Of a DNA stretch of 64,000 bases, positions 28,005 through 36,823 are shown one piece after another. Below the pieces are notes generated by a model that was not told the DNA's origin, made no database searches, and saw only the letters and a list, made by a program, of their open reading frames with translations. The DNA is from Nocardioides sp. Lineage in GTDB: Bacteria > Actinomycetota > Actinomycetes > Propionibacteriales > Nocardioidaceae. The DNA lies in NCBI GenBank assembly GCA_037045645.1, contig JBAOIH010000001.1:744001-808000 (forward strand), given 5' to 3'. Made by a program: the position numbers and the translations under genes. Positions within the stretch are counted from its first letter, which is position 1, and each line of letters opens with the position of its first letter.

Positions 28005-29222
28005 TCAGCCCAGCCGCTCGATGATCATCGCCATGCCTTGGCCGCCGCCCACGCACATCGTGATCAGGCCGGTGGACTTGTCGTGCCAGTCCAGCGAGTT
28101 GAGCAGCGTGTTCTGCAGGCGCGCGCCGGTCATGCCGAAGGGGTGCCCGATAGCGATGGCGCCTCCGTTCACGTTGAGCCGGTCCAAGTCGATGCCCAAC
28201 TCCTGATAGGACGGCACTACCTGAGCCGCGAACGCCTCGTTGATCTCGACCAGGTCGATGTCACCGATCGTCATGCCGGCGATCTTGAGTGCGCGCTGGG
28301 TGGCCTCGACCGGGCCGAGGCCCATGATCTCCGGCGCCAGACCGGACACTCCGGTCGACACGATCCGGGCCAGCGGCTTGAGGCCGAGCTCGGCAGCCTT
28401 GGTGTCCGACATCAACACCACGGCAGCGGCGCCGTCGTTGAGCGGGCAGCAGTTGCCCGCGGTGACGACACCGTCGGGGCGGAAGACCGGCTGGAGTTGC
28501 GAGATGGCTTCGTACGTCACGCCCGCACGCGGGCCGTCGTCCGCGGAGACGACCGTGCCGTCGGCCAGCGTGACCGGGGTGATCTCGCGTGCCCAGAAAC
28601 CGTCGTTGATCGCCTTCTCGGCAAGGTTCTGCGAGCGTACGGCGAACTCGTCGAGCTCGCGGCGATCCAAGCCGCGCAACCGTGCGACGTTCTCGGCCGT
28701 CTGGCCCATCGCGATGTAGATGTCGGGGAGAAGTCCGTCCTCGCGCGGGTCGTGCCAGTCCTGGCCCCCCTTGGCGTACTCCTCGGTGCGCTTCGCGGCA
28801 TCGGCGAAGAGCGGGTTCTTCGTGTCGGGGATGTGGTCGGAGGTGCCCTTGGCGAACCGAGACACCATCTCCACGCCGGCTGAGATCACGACGTCGGCCT
28901 CACCGGACTTGATCGCGTGGAATCCCATCCGTGTCGACTGCACCGACGAGGCGCAGTAGCGGGTGACGGTCGTACCGGCGACCTGGTCCATCCCGTTGAG
29001 GACGTTGACGATCCGGCCCATGTTGTTGCCACTCTCGCCCCCCGGTAGGCCACAGCCCAGCACGAGGTCGTCGACGGTGTTGGGGTCCAGGGACGGGATC
29101 TTGTCCAACGCGGTCTTGACGATGAAAGCGGTGAGATCGTCGGGGCGGAAGTCCTTCAGGGATCCCTTGTTGGCACGGCCGATCGGCGTACGAGCGGCGG
29201 AGACGATCACTGCTTCGGGCAT
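28005..29222 (-). CDS. Acetyl-CoA C-acyltransferase (thiolase)
   Basis: 405 residues. Catalytic Cys90 in TRYCASSVQS, GHPFGMTGAR near 361 (His) and CVGGGQGMA near 391 (second Cys) give the full thiolase active site; NEAFAAQ precedes. It condenses or cleaves beta-ketoacyl-CoA in fatty acid degradation. The start at 29222 (MPEAVIVSAARTPIG) has GGAG upstream. A TetR regulator lies 43 bp upstream on the same strand and could control it, as FadR/KstR-type regulators do. Confidence 0.93.
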   Translation of the reverse strand: MPEAVIVSAARTPIGRANKGSLKDFRPDDLTAFIVKTALDKIPSLDPNTVDDLVLGCGLPGGESGNNMGRIVNVLNGMDQVAGTTVTRYCASSVQSTRMGFHAIKSGEADVVISAGVEMVSRFAKGTSDHIPDTKNPLFADAAKRTEEYAKGGQDWHDPREDGLLPDIYIAMGQTAENVARLRGLDRRELDEFAVRSQNLAEKAINDGFWAREITPVTLADGTVVSADDGPRAGVTYEAISQLQPVFRPDGVVTAGNCCPLNDGAAAVVLMSDTKAAELGLKPLARIVSTGVSGLAPEIMGLGPVEATQRALKIAGMTIGDIDLVEINEAFAAQVVPSYQELGIDLDRLNVNGGAIAIGHPFGMTGARLQNTLLNSLDWHDKSTGLITMCVGGGQGMAMIIERLG

Positions 29223-29265
29223 GGAAGAACTCCTGCGATGAGAAAGTGGATGACTTGAGCGCAGC

Positions 29266-29868
29266 CTAACGATCGGAAACGCCGCTGAGCATCGGTGTGA
29301 GCAACCACTCAAGAGAGGCCCGCAAGAAGGCGGGGCGTTCATCCGCTGGACGACCCAGGGCATGGGTCAGGATGCCGTCGGCGGCGGCCATCACGGTCTC
29401 GGCCTCGGCCAGCGAGCGGGGTGCGCCGGAGCGGTCGGGCACCGCGGACAAGATCGCGACGAGGTGCGCACGCGAAGCGGCGAAGACCTCGGCGAGTTCG
29501 GGATCGCGGGCTGACTCCAACGTGAGTTCGACCCGACAGCGCTGAAGCTCGGACTGGGCAAGCCAGCTTTGGAACAGGCCGGTGGTGAGTTCGGCCGCCC
29601 TCTCGCGCGCGGAGGGATCTGCGAGCAGCGCGGTGTGGGCCGCAATGTCCTCGGCCAGGCTCGCCACCACGAAGCGAGCGAGTTCCAACTGCAGTGCGTG
29701 TCTGGTACGCAGGTACGCCGAGGTGCTGCCTTCGGCTATGCCTGCGGCCCGGTCGACGGCCCGATGGGTCAGGCCGCGCAGGCCGTGGTCGGAAACCACC
29801 TGCGTGGCGGCGGTCAGGATGGCTCGACGCCGAGGGGTCAGTGCGTCGAGAAAGTCGGTGTCGGGCAC
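29266..29868 (-). CDS. TetR-family transcriptional regulator
   Basis: 200 residues from a GTG at 29868 with GGAGG six bases upstream; a longer start at 29904 is possible but less well supported. The N-terminal HTH reads RRAILTAATQVVSDHGLRGL and THRAVDRAAGIAEGSTSAYL. The C-terminal part is the variable ligand domain. It is divergent from a small membrane-protein gene, with three CTAC-N4-GTAG palindromes between them that are likely its own operator. The thiolase downstream may be co-transcribed. Confidence 0.87.
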   Translation of the reverse strand: MPDTDFLDALTPRRRAILTAATQVVSDHGLRGLTHRAVDRAAGIAEGSTSAYLRTRHALQLELARFVVASLAEDIAAHTALLADPSARERAAELTTGLFQSWLAQSELQRCRVELTLESARDPELAEVFAASRAHLVAILSAVPDRSGAPRSLAEAETVMAAADGILTHALGRPADERPAFLRASLEWLLTPMLSGVSDR

Positions 29869-29929
29869 GTGTCGGCCTCCGGAGTTGGGTGTGACTGGAG
29901 ACACTCTGCCACGATTTGAGTTGCTGTTT

Positions 29930-29973
29930 CTACAGGTGTAGTTTCTACATACGTAGAGATACTACAAAAGTAG
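29930..29973. promoter_or_regulatory. Three CTAC-N4-GTAG palindromes, probable TetR operator
   Basis: CTACAGGTGTAG (29930-29941), CTACATACGTAG (29945-29956) and CTACAAAAGTAG (29962-29973), with centres 15 and 17 bp apart. They fill the AT-rich space between the TetR gene and the divergent membrane-protein gene. The third ends just before the ribosome-binding site AAAGGA. Confidence 0.75.
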
Positions 29974-29986
29974 AAAGGATCGCGAG

Positions 29987-30172
29987 ATGACCTTCGAACT
30001 GCTCACCAACGCCACCTGGTTCTTCGCACTCTTCTTCACTGTCGCGGCCGTGACGGCTGCCATGCTGGTCGGCGTCGCCGGACGTACGGTCGTCGTCAAC
30101 CACCGCGCGCGGATCGCACGCCACGAGTCGGTGCGCACCTACTACGGACACCGGTTCGCGCTCAGCCACTGA
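29987..30172 (+). CDS. Small membrane protein (61 aa)
   Basis: One hydrophobic helix (ATWFFALFFTVAAVTAAMLV) and a basic C-terminal tail (NHRARIARHESVRTYYGHRF). AAAGGA at 29974-29979 is the ribosome-binding site. It is the first gene under the triple palindrome, so it is probably the main target of the divergent TetR regulator. I do not recognise the family; a role as a small stress or transport accessory protein is only a guess. Confidence 0.65.
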   Translation: MTFELLTNATWFFALFFTVAAVTAAMLVGVAGRTVVVNHRARIARHESVRTYYGHRFALSH

Positions 30173-30213
30173 TCCACGCACCGCAGCGGCGCCCGGTCTG
30201 ACAGCATCGGGGC

Positions 30214-31059
30214 ATGCGTCATCGCTATGCCTGCCCGCTGCGGTGGGCCGACCTCGACCTGCTCGGCCACGTCAACAACGTCACCTACGTCGACTACCTG
30301 CAGGAGGCGCGTGTCGACCTCCTGCGGGCGCTGACGCCGCAGGAGAGCCCGACGGATCCGGACGAAGGCGTCTTGGTCGTGAGCACGGACATCACCTACC
30401 TCGCGCCGCTGAAGTTTCGCTACGGCTCGGTCTTCGTTGATACCTGGGTATGCGAGGTGCGCGCCGCGAGTTTCGCGCTGGCGTACGAGATCTATGACGA
30501 GCGCGAAGGCGAGCGGATCCTCTACGCCCGTGCGCGCACCGTGCTCACCCCGTACGTCTTCTCACGCAAGGCTCCGCGCCGGCTGACCGCGCCCGAGCGG
30601 ACCCGGCTGATCGAGGCGATGGAGCCCGACGAGCCGGTGCGTCCGACTCCGATCCGCGCGGTCGTGAGCGAACTTGGACACTTCGCGCTGCACACGCGCT
30701 TCTCCGACCTCGACATCTACGGCCACGTCAACAACGTGAAGTACGTCGAATACTTCCAGGAGGGCCGTGGTGCCCTGCTCACCCGCGCCTCGCAAGCCGT
30801 CGGCCGCCGCGCCAGTGGCGGACACGTCGTCGCGCAGGTGCGCATCGAGTACGTCCGACCGTTGCTCTACCGCGAGCAGCCGTACGACCTCTTCACCTCG
30901 GTGAGTCACCTCGGCACGAAGTCGATGACGATGGAGGCCGAGATCCGCGACGGCGACGTGGTGTGTGCGCGGGCTAGGGCGGCGGTGGTCTTCTACGACC
31001 CGGAGGCTGGCGCTTCGGCGCCGATCCCGGACGACCTGCGCAAGCACCTCACTCAGTAG
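30214..31059 (+). CDS. Tandem-hotdog acyl-CoA thioesterase
   Basis: 281 residues with two 4HBT domains in series: RWADLDLLGHVNNVTYVDYL near residue 10 and TRFSDLDIYGHVNNVKYVEY near 160. Each has the DxxGHVNN active-site block, so both halves may be catalytic. Such duplicated thioesterases release fatty acids from CoA. Its 3' end overlaps the convergent haemoglobin gene by 11 bp. Confidence 0.85.
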   Translation: MRHRYACPLRWADLDLLGHVNNVTYVDYLQEARVDLLRALTPQESPTDPDEGVLVVSTDITYLAPLKFRYGSVFVDTWVCEVRAASFALAYEIYDEREGERILYARARTVLTPYVFSRKAPRRLTAPERTRLIEAMEPDEPVRPTPIRAVVSELGHFALHTRFSDLDIYGHVNNVKYVEYFQEGRGALLTRASQAVGRRASGGHVVAQVRIEYVRPLLYREQPYDLFTSVSHLGTKSMTMEAEIRDGDVVCARARAAVVFYDPEAGASAPIPDDLRKHLTQ

Positions 31060-31486
31060 AACTCTGGGGCGAATCCTGGGTTCGATTCTGGGCAGCGTCT
31101 TGGGGCGCGTTGATCATGAACTGCGCCGCATGTGTGACGTAATCCCAAAAGCGCGCGTCCTGCTCGGGCGTGAGTGCCACCGAGTCCAGTCCGGCCCGGA
31201 AATGCACCAGCCAACGCTGGGCCGCGTGCGGGGTGACCGCGAACGGGGCGTGTCGCATCCGCAGGCGCGGATGACCACGGTTGTCCGAGTACGTCGTAGG
31301 CCCGCCCCAGTACTGCATCAGGAACAGGTGGAACCGCTCTTCGGCCGGACCCAGGTCCTCTTCTGGATACATCGGCCGCAGATCAGGGTCGGTGGCGACA
31401 CCCTCGTAGAACTTGGCGACGATCTTCCTGATGGTGTCCTCGCCGCCGATGTCGTCGAAGAAGGTCTGCTCGGTCACGTCACTCAC
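31049..31486 (-). CDS. glbO: Group II truncated haemoglobin
   Basis: 145 residues: TFFDDIGGEDTIRKIVAKFY, MYPEEDLGPAEERFHLFLMQ, YWGGPTTYSDNRGHPRLRMR (with the proximal-His region RHAPF) and RWLVHFRAGLDS. This matches actinobacterial TrHbO (GlbO), which binds O2 at the membrane or aids peroxide and NO handling. The extra Gln/Asp/Ser-rich C-terminal tail is not part of the fold. The aromatic cluster Tyr/Trp expected in the group is present. Confidence 0.92.
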   Translation of the reverse strand: MSDVTEQTFFDDIGGEDTIRKIVAKFYEGVATDPDLRPMYPEEDLGPAEERFHLFLMQYWGGPTTYSDNRGHPRLRMRHAPFAVTPHAAQRWLVHFRAGLDSVALTPEQDARFWDYVTHAAQFMINAPQDAAQNRTQDSPQSSTE

Positions 31487-31531
31487 AAGGCACAGTCTGC
31501 CCGCGGGTCCCGGCGGCGCCCACCCTCGGGG

Positions 31532-32542
31532 TCACTCACCCTCCGGGTCGAGATCGGTCGTCTCATTGGTCTGTCGGGGATTCGGCTCGGGGTCGGAGAA
31601 GATCACCCGCTGCGGATGCGCCATCCGGATGCGTTCGAAGTCGAAGCGTGCCTTGATGCGCTCGCGCATCGTGCGGGCCACGCGCCACTGCTCCAGCGGC
31701 GCGGTCTTGAGGGTGACGCGTACGACGACGCCTTCTTGGGTGAGGTCCTGGACGCCCCACACCTCGGGCTCCTCGATCACGACACCGGTGAAGTCCTCGT
31801 CCTCCCACAGGTCGTGGGCGACATCGCGCAGGACGCGGGTCACCTTCGCGATGTCCTCGCCGTAGTCCACGGTGATGTCGAGCACCGAACGTGCCCAGTT
31901 CTGGCTCTGATTGCCTACCCGCACGATCTCGCCATTGCGGACGTACCAGACCGTGCCGTTGACGTCGCGTACGCGGGTGACCCGCAGCGACACTGCCTCC
32001 ACGGTGCCCACGGCTTCCCCCAGGTCCACCGCGTCGCCCACTCCGTACTGATCCTCGACGATCATGAAGATGCCGGAGAGGAAGTCCTTGACCAGGCTCT
32101 GGGCGCCGAAGCCGAGCGCGACGCCGACGATGCCCGCGCTGGCGAGGATGGGGGCGATGTTGACGCCCACCTCGCTGAGCACCATCGTGAACACGACCGC
32201 GAAGACGATGCCGGTGATGATGCTCTTGAGCAGCGATCCCATGGTCTTGGCGCGCTGCACGCGCCGCGCGGATCCGGTTTCCCGTGTGATCAACTGCCCC
32301 ACACTGTCGCCCACCCGGCCTGGCAGCATGCCGGTTTCAGCCTTGCGTACGAGCCGGTCGACCAGGCGGTGCAGCAACCAGCGGATCACGAACCCGAGCA
32401 GGATCAGCGCCACGATGACGGCCGATTTCCCGAGTACGAGGTCGGACACCTCGGCCCACTGCTCATTGCCGGTGATCTGCAGGGTGGTGGCGCAGATCCA
32501 TTCGCCAGGGGCGCAGGTGCGCGTGTCGAGGAGCGAAAGCAT
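31532..32542 (-). CDS. MscS-family mechanosensitive channel
   Basis: 336 residues. Two or three membrane helices (VIVALILLGFVIRWLLHRLV; SIITGIVFAVVFTMVLSEVG), then the pore-lining TM3 region ILASAGIVGVALGFGAQSLV and the beta domain with GDAVDLGEAVGTVEAVSLR, and RNGEIVRVGNQSQ. These are classic MscS features; the channel opens under membrane tension and releases solutes. The ATG at 32542 is preferred (GGGG upstream); a start at 32563 would add seven residues. Confidence 0.9.
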   Translation of the reverse strand: MLSLLDTRTCAPGEWICATTLQITGNEQWAEVSDLVLGKSAVIVALILLGFVIRWLLHRLVDRLVRKAETGMLPGRVGDSVGQLITRETGSARRVQRAKTMGSLLKSIITGIVFAVVFTMVLSEVGVNIAPILASAGIVGVALGFGAQSLVKDFLSGIFMIVEDQYGVGDAVDLGEAVGTVEAVSLRVTRVRDVNGTVWYVRNGEIVRVGNQSQNWARSVLDITVDYGEDIAKVTRVLRDVAHDLWEDEDFTGVVIEEPEVWGVQDLTQEGVVVRVTLKTAPLEQWRVARTMRERIKARFDFERIRMAHPQRVIFSDPEPNPRQTNETTDLDPEGE

Positions 32543-32663
32543 GGCCCCGAGTATTACCGGCATCCGCAGGCAGGCCCCAAGTCACGCAGGTCACCCAGGG
32601 TCAGGCAGGGGCACAGGGTGAGCGGGTGGGCCGCTGTGGGCGACAGCGGCTACCCTGTGGCCC

Positions 32664-33026
32664 GTGAGCACTCGTCATGCATCCTCTCGTTCTCGCGGTC
32701 GCGCGTACGCCGTCGTGGCCTTGGTCGTCTCCTTCGTGCTGGTGTCCGTGCCTGCGTACGCGAATGAGCGCCCCGTCGGCTGGGAGGACCCTTCCGCCAT
32801 CGATCTGTCGCGGGTGCTGATGATCTTCGTGCTCGGCCCGATCGGTCTGGCGCTCTTGATCGCCCTCGGCGCGGCCGCGCCGTGGCTGATCCGTGGCGAG
32901 GGACTGGGTTCGGACCCGGAGAAGACCGACGAGTGGTTCGGTGGCCCCAAGGGTGGCGCCGGTGAGCTGAGCGGCAAGCAGGATGCCAGCGCCCTCGAGT
33001 CCGGTGGAGCCAGTGGCAAGTATTGA
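32664..33026 (+). CDS. Small membrane protein of unknown function
   Basis: 120 residues: a signal-like N-terminal hydrophobic segment (AYAVVALVVSFVLVSVPAYA), an external loop (NERPVGWEDPSAIDLSRV), a second helix (LMIFVLGPIGLALLIALGAA) and a hydrophilic Gly/Ser-rich tail. Conserved-looking but not recognised. It overlaps the next gene's start, suggesting an operon. Confidence 0.65.
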   Translation: MSTRHASSRSRGRAYAVVALVVSFVLVSVPAYANERPVGWEDPSAIDLSRVLMIFVLGPIGLALLIALGAAAPWLIRGEGLGSDPEKTDEWFGGPKGGAGELSGKQDASALESGGASGKY

Positions 33027-33372
33027 GTTCTCCTCAGCCGATCGCGCCGATATCGATCGCGCGATCCGCTCGGCCGAGGAACTTGATCGCTTCGAGTTCT
33101 CGGTCTATGTCGGTGACACCGAGGGAGACGTACGCACGGCGGCACGCCGCTTGCACGCCGCTCTCGTCGCGCCGGCGCGCAGCGTTCTCGTCCTGGTGGA
33201 CCCGTCGCGTCGCGCGGTCGAGATCGTGACCGGCGACCACGCTCGTACGAAACTCACCGACGACGAGTGCGAGCGTGCCGTCGCCCTGATGGCACCCGAC
33301 CTGGCCGACGGCAAGGTCGCCGCCGGCCTGGTCAAGGGCATCGAGAAGCTCGGCCTACTCGGCCGCGACTGA
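33013..33372 (+). CDS. DUF5130-like protein
   Basis: 119 residues from a GTG at 33013 (other GTG at 33004). Reads SSADRADIDRAIRSAEELDR, a strand RSVLVLVDPSRRAVEIVTG and a C-terminal helix with ALMAPDLADGKVAAGLVKGI. The layout resembles the DUF5130/TPM-like domain of unknown role in actinobacteria, and position next to pepN agrees with that family. It overlaps the upstream membrane-protein gene by 14 bp and pepN's 3' end by 18 bp. Confidence 0.6.
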   Translation: MASIEFSSADRADIDRAIRSAEELDRFEFSVYVGDTEGDVRTAARRLHAALVAPARSVLVLVDPSRRAVEIVTGDHARTKLTDDECERAVALMAPDLADGKVAAGLVKGIEKLGLLGRD

Positions 33373-35937
33373 CGCGTCGCTCTCCTGGGCACGCAGTGCC
33401 CGCGCCATCCGATCGCGGTATTCCCGCACGAAGCGCACCGCACCCTTGGGTGCCGGCGGGTCGAGCAACCAGGCGTCGAGTCGCTCGAGTCGCTCCTGCG
33501 AGATCAGCGGATCGGGTGACGCGATCTCGAGCAGGTTCGACCCGATGTGGAAGCCGAGGGTGTCGAGCACGGCGCCGGCGGCGTCGAGATACTTCTCGAA
33601 GTACGGTGCCAGCACGTCCTCCTGCCCGGCGCGGAAGAAGGACTTGCAGATCAGGTCGCTGCGGCCGTTGGGAGTCGCCTTGTCCATCAGAGCAGCCCAC
33701 GCCTGCGCCTTGGCCTCCGCAGTGGGCTGAGCGGCGCGTGCTGCGGCAGCCTTCTCGGCGCCGGACACGGTGTTGTCGCGCTGTTGCTCGGCCGCGATCT
33801 CCGCTTCTGTGAACCGACCGGCCCGAGCCAGCCCGGTGATGATCGCCCAGCGCAGGTCCTGGTTGACCGTGAGACCGTCGACCACCCATTCGCCCGACAG
33901 GAGTCGCTCGACCTCGTCCAGAGCCGCGTCGCTGCGCGCAGCCCCGTTGTAGGTGGCTTGCGACGTCTCGGTCTCGACATAGAGTCGCGCGAAGGTGAGT
34001 TGCTGGTCGCTGCCCGGCTCGGCCTCGACCAAGAGTCGTCGTACGCCCTGCTCCCAGGTGTCCAGAAGCGCGTCACGCGAGGCCGGGTCTGAGTACAGGT
34101 TCGCGGCGTCATTGGCCATCAACGGAATCCGGGTCACACCCCAGGCATCGGTCTCGTGACCGATGTTGGCCAGGACGAGGTCGATCCAGGCGTGGGTCGG
34201 CAGTTCACCGTCGCGTGTCATGTCCCAGGCAGCGCCCCACACCAGGGCCCGCGCCAGCGAGTCCTCGATGTCGGCGAGATGTTCCAGGGCAGTCGCCAGC
34301 GAGCGTTCGTCGAGACGGATCTTGGCGAACGCGTGGTTGGAGTCGTTGAGCAGCAACAGGTCGGGCTGCCTGGTGCCGACCAGTTCCGCGATGTCCGTGG
34401 AGGCTCCGGCGACGTCGACCTCGAGGTATTCGCGACGCACCAAACGGCCGCCGTCGAGGTCGTAGAGCCCGATGCCGAGACGGTGTCGGCGCAGCGTGGG
34501 CCAGTCGGGGTGCGCGGACTGCTCGACGCTGAAGGAGGCGTACGCGCCCGACTCGTCGAGGGTGAAGGCCGGCCGCAGGGTGTTGGTGCCTGCGGTCTGC
34601 AGCCACTCCTCGGCCCAACTGGTGAGTTCGCGACCCGACGACTTCTCCAAGGCTGCCAGCAGGTCCTTGAACTCGGGGTTCCCGAACGCCCAGTCCTTGA
34701 AGTATTGCCGGATGCCCGCGATGAACGCGTCCATGCCCACCCAGGCGACGAGTTGCTTGAGCACCGAGGCGCCCTTGGCGTACGTGATCATGTCGAAGTT
34801 GACCTCGACCGCGTGCAGGTCGTAATTGTCGGCCGCGATCGGGTGTGTGGTCGGCAGTTGGTCGGCGCGGTAGCCGGTCTGCTTGCGGGCGTTGGTGAAG
34901 CCGGTCCACGCCTCGGTGAACTCCGTCGCCTCGACCTGCGCGTGGTAGCAGGCCCACTCGGCGAACGACTCGTTGAGCCACAGGTCGTCCCACCACCTCA
35001 TCGTCACGAGGTTGCCGAACCACATGTGTGCCATCTCGTGGGTGATCACCGAGCCACGGAACTCGTAGAACGATCGCGGCTGGCGACTGCGTGGGATGTA
35101 TTCGTCGCGCAGGGTCACGCACCCGGCGTTCTCCATGGCGCCCATGTTGTACTCGGGGACGTAGAGTTGGTCGTACTTGCCGAACGGGTAGGGATAGTCG
35201 AAGAGGTCCTCGAAGAAGGCGAACGACTGCTTGGTGATCTCGACCAGGACGTCGGTATCCATGACGTCCTTGAGCGACTGGCGGCAGTAGTGCCCGAGCG
35301 GGATGTCGCCGTGCTTGCCCTGATAGACATCGAACTCGCCGTGGTATTCACCGGCGACGACGGCCGTGATGTAGGTGGACATCTTGGCCGTGGTGGGGAA
35401 ACGCCAGATGGATTTGCCGTCGCCGAGGCGCTCCGGCTCGGGGGTCGCAGCGTTGGACACGACCACCCAGTGCTCGGGCGCGGTGACGTGAAAGGTGAAG
35501 ACCGACTTGAGGTCCGGCTGCTCGAACGTGGTGAAGACGCGGCGGGCGTCCGGGACCTCGAATTGAGAATAGAGATAGACGCGGTCGTCCGCGGGGTCGA
35601 CGAAGCGGTGCAGTCCCTCGCCGGTGTTGGTGTAGCGGCAGTCCGCGCGTACGACCAGCGTGTTGTCGGCGCGGAGGTCGTCCAGTGCGATCCGGCTGTC
35701 GGCGTACGCGGTCGCGGGATCTAGCGTGCGACCGTTGAGGGTGATCTCGTGGATCGTGGCGTCCACAAGGTCGGCGAACGTGCTGGCGCCGGCCTCTAGC
35801 TTGGTGAACCGCAGCGTGGTCGTGGAGCCGAACGTCTCGGGTCCCGTGGTGAGGTCGAGTGCGATCTCGTACGAAGTGACGTCGAGGAGCGCGGCGCGGG
35901 TAGCCGCCTCGTCGCGGGTCAGATTGGTTCCAGGCAT
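33355..35937 (-). CDS. pepN: Aminopeptidase N
   Basis: 860 residues, M1 metallopeptidase. Exopeptidase motif GAMENAG near 274, zinc site HEMAHMWFGNLVT then the Glu in LNESFAEWACY, and an ERAP1-like C-terminal helical domain. It trims N-terminal residues from peptides in the cytoplasm, downstream of Clp and proteasome proteolysis. The length (about 860) is that of actinobacterial PepN. The start MPGTNLTRDEAATRAALLDV at 35937 is preferred over 35949. Confidence 0.95.
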   Translation of the reverse strand: MPGTNLTRDEAATRAALLDVTSYEIALDLTTGPETFGSTTTLRFTKLEAGASTFADLVDATIHEITLNGRTLDPATAYADSRIALDDLRADNTLVVRADCRYTNTGEGLHRFVDPADDRVYLYSQFEVPDARRVFTTFEQPDLKSVFTFHVTAPEHWVVVSNAATPEPERLGDGKSIWRFPTTAKMSTYITAVVAGEYHGEFDVYQGKHGDIPLGHYCRQSLKDVMDTDVLVEITKQSFAFFEDLFDYPYPFGKYDQLYVPEYNMGAMENAGCVTLRDEYIPRSRQPRSFYEFRGSVITHEMAHMWFGNLVTMRWWDDLWLNESFAEWACYHAQVEATEFTEAWTGFTNARKQTGYRADQLPTTHPIAADNYDLHAVEVNFDMITYAKGASVLKQLVAWVGMDAFIAGIRQYFKDWAFGNPEFKDLLAALEKSSGRELTSWAEEWLQTAGTNTLRPAFTLDESGAYASFSVEQSAHPDWPTLRRHRLGIGLYDLDGGRLVRREYLEVDVAGASTDIAELVGTRQPDLLLLNDSNHAFAKIRLDERSLATALEHLADIEDSLARALVWGAAWDMTRDGELPTHAWIDLVLANIGHETDAWGVTRIPLMANDAANLYSDPASRDALLDTWEQGVRRLLVEAEPGSDQQLTFARLYVETETSQATYNGAARSDAALDEVERLLSGEWVVDGLTVNQDLRWAIITGLARAGRFTEAEIAAEQQRDNTVSGAEKAAAARAAQPTAEAKAQAWAALMDKATPNGRSDLICKSFFRAGQEDVLAPYFEKYLDAAGAVLDTLGFHIGSNLLEIASPDPLISQERLERLDAWLLDPPAPKGAVRFVREYRDRMARALRAQESDASVAAE

Positions 35938-36078
35938 GCGCGTGATCATGTCATTGCGCGAGTCCGCTCGGGAGTTCGGCTGGGGACTCGACGTCGCGGG
36001 GCAGGCCGTGGAACGGCTGAAGATTTGCTAAACAGGAGTGTAAAGAAGTGTTGACAAGATCACAGCCGCACGGCATTT

Positions 36079-36092
36079 TATAACACGTTCTA
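36079..36092. promoter_or_regulatory. KstR-type motif (TNNAACNNGTTNNA)
   Basis: TATAACACGTTCTA fits the published KstR sterol-regulon consensus TNNAACNNGTTNNA. It lies 27 bp before the ATG of the exported protein, in an AT-rich stretch with TTGACA at 36051-36056, so it could overlap the promoter. A 14-bp degenerate match may arise by chance. Confidence 0.4.
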
Positions 36093-36118
36093 TTTTCATG
36101 CACCTGAGGGAGACAGGC

Positions 36119-36727
36119 ATGTTTTCAATTCGCACGCGTGTGCGCGCGGTTCTGGCGGCGGCAGCCCTGCTCGTCGGCACCACCATGGTCAGCGCCCCCG
36201 CGCAGGCCGAAGACCAGTTGCCCGTGGACTGGAAGGTCGACGTCACCACCACCATGAAGAGCCTGGGGCAGACCGTTGTCATCCCCACCGGCACCTTCAA
36301 GGGCGGCATCGGCCTGGAGTCCATGGCACTCACGGGTGACCTCAACCTGCCGAAGGCCAAGAAGCGCTTCAGCCTTGGCTCGCTTCCGCTGGCCGACATC
36401 ACCTTCGCGATGAATCAGGCCGCGCCGGTCAGCGGCACGGTCGACCTGGCGAACATGCACGTGGACGCGGTCGCCTCGTTCAACGTACGCATCGTGTCGG
36501 TGCGCCCGGTCTGGATGCCATGGCTCAACCTGGTCGGCAACACCTGTCGGACCGAGCGGCCGGTGACCTCGAAGATGTCCGGTCCGATCAGCCTCGACGG
36601 CGCGAACACGTTCTCCGGCACCTATGCGCTCGGCAAGTTCACCGGCTGTGGCTGGGGAGTCACCAGCATCATCAACTGGATCGTCCCGGGTGATGGCAAC
36701 ACGATGAAGGCAACCTTCTACCCGTGA
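36119..36727 (+). CDS. Exported protein of unknown function
   Basis: 202 residues from the ATG at 36119 with GAGGGAGA as ribosome-binding site. Signal peptide VRAVLAAAALLVGTTMV with cleavage after APAQA near residue 32. The mature protein is beta-rich (DVTTTMKSLGQTVVIPTGTF, SGTVDLANMHVDAVASFNVR) with two Cys (NTCRTE and FTGCGWG) likely paired. It resembles DUF6801-type exported proteins only loosely. The AT-rich promoter with the KstR-like motif hints at a lipid- or steroid-linked role, which is inference. Confidence 0.7.
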   Translation: MFSIRTRVRAVLAAAALLVGTTMVSAPAQAEDQLPVDWKVDVTTTMKSLGQTVVIPTGTFKGGIGLESMALTGDLNLPKAKKRFSLGSLPLADITFAMNQAAPVSGTVDLANMHVDAVASFNVRIVSVRPVWMPWLNLVGNTCRTERPVTSKMSGPISLDGANTFSGTYALGKFTGCGWGVTSIINWIVPGDGNTMKATFYP

Positions 36728-36823
36728 GCCGCTGACTGAACAGTCCCAAAGACGCGTCCCCTCGACCACCCGGTCGGGGGGACGCAGTCCATTTGGACGC
36801 CGCCTGTCGCTAATGTCGACTCC

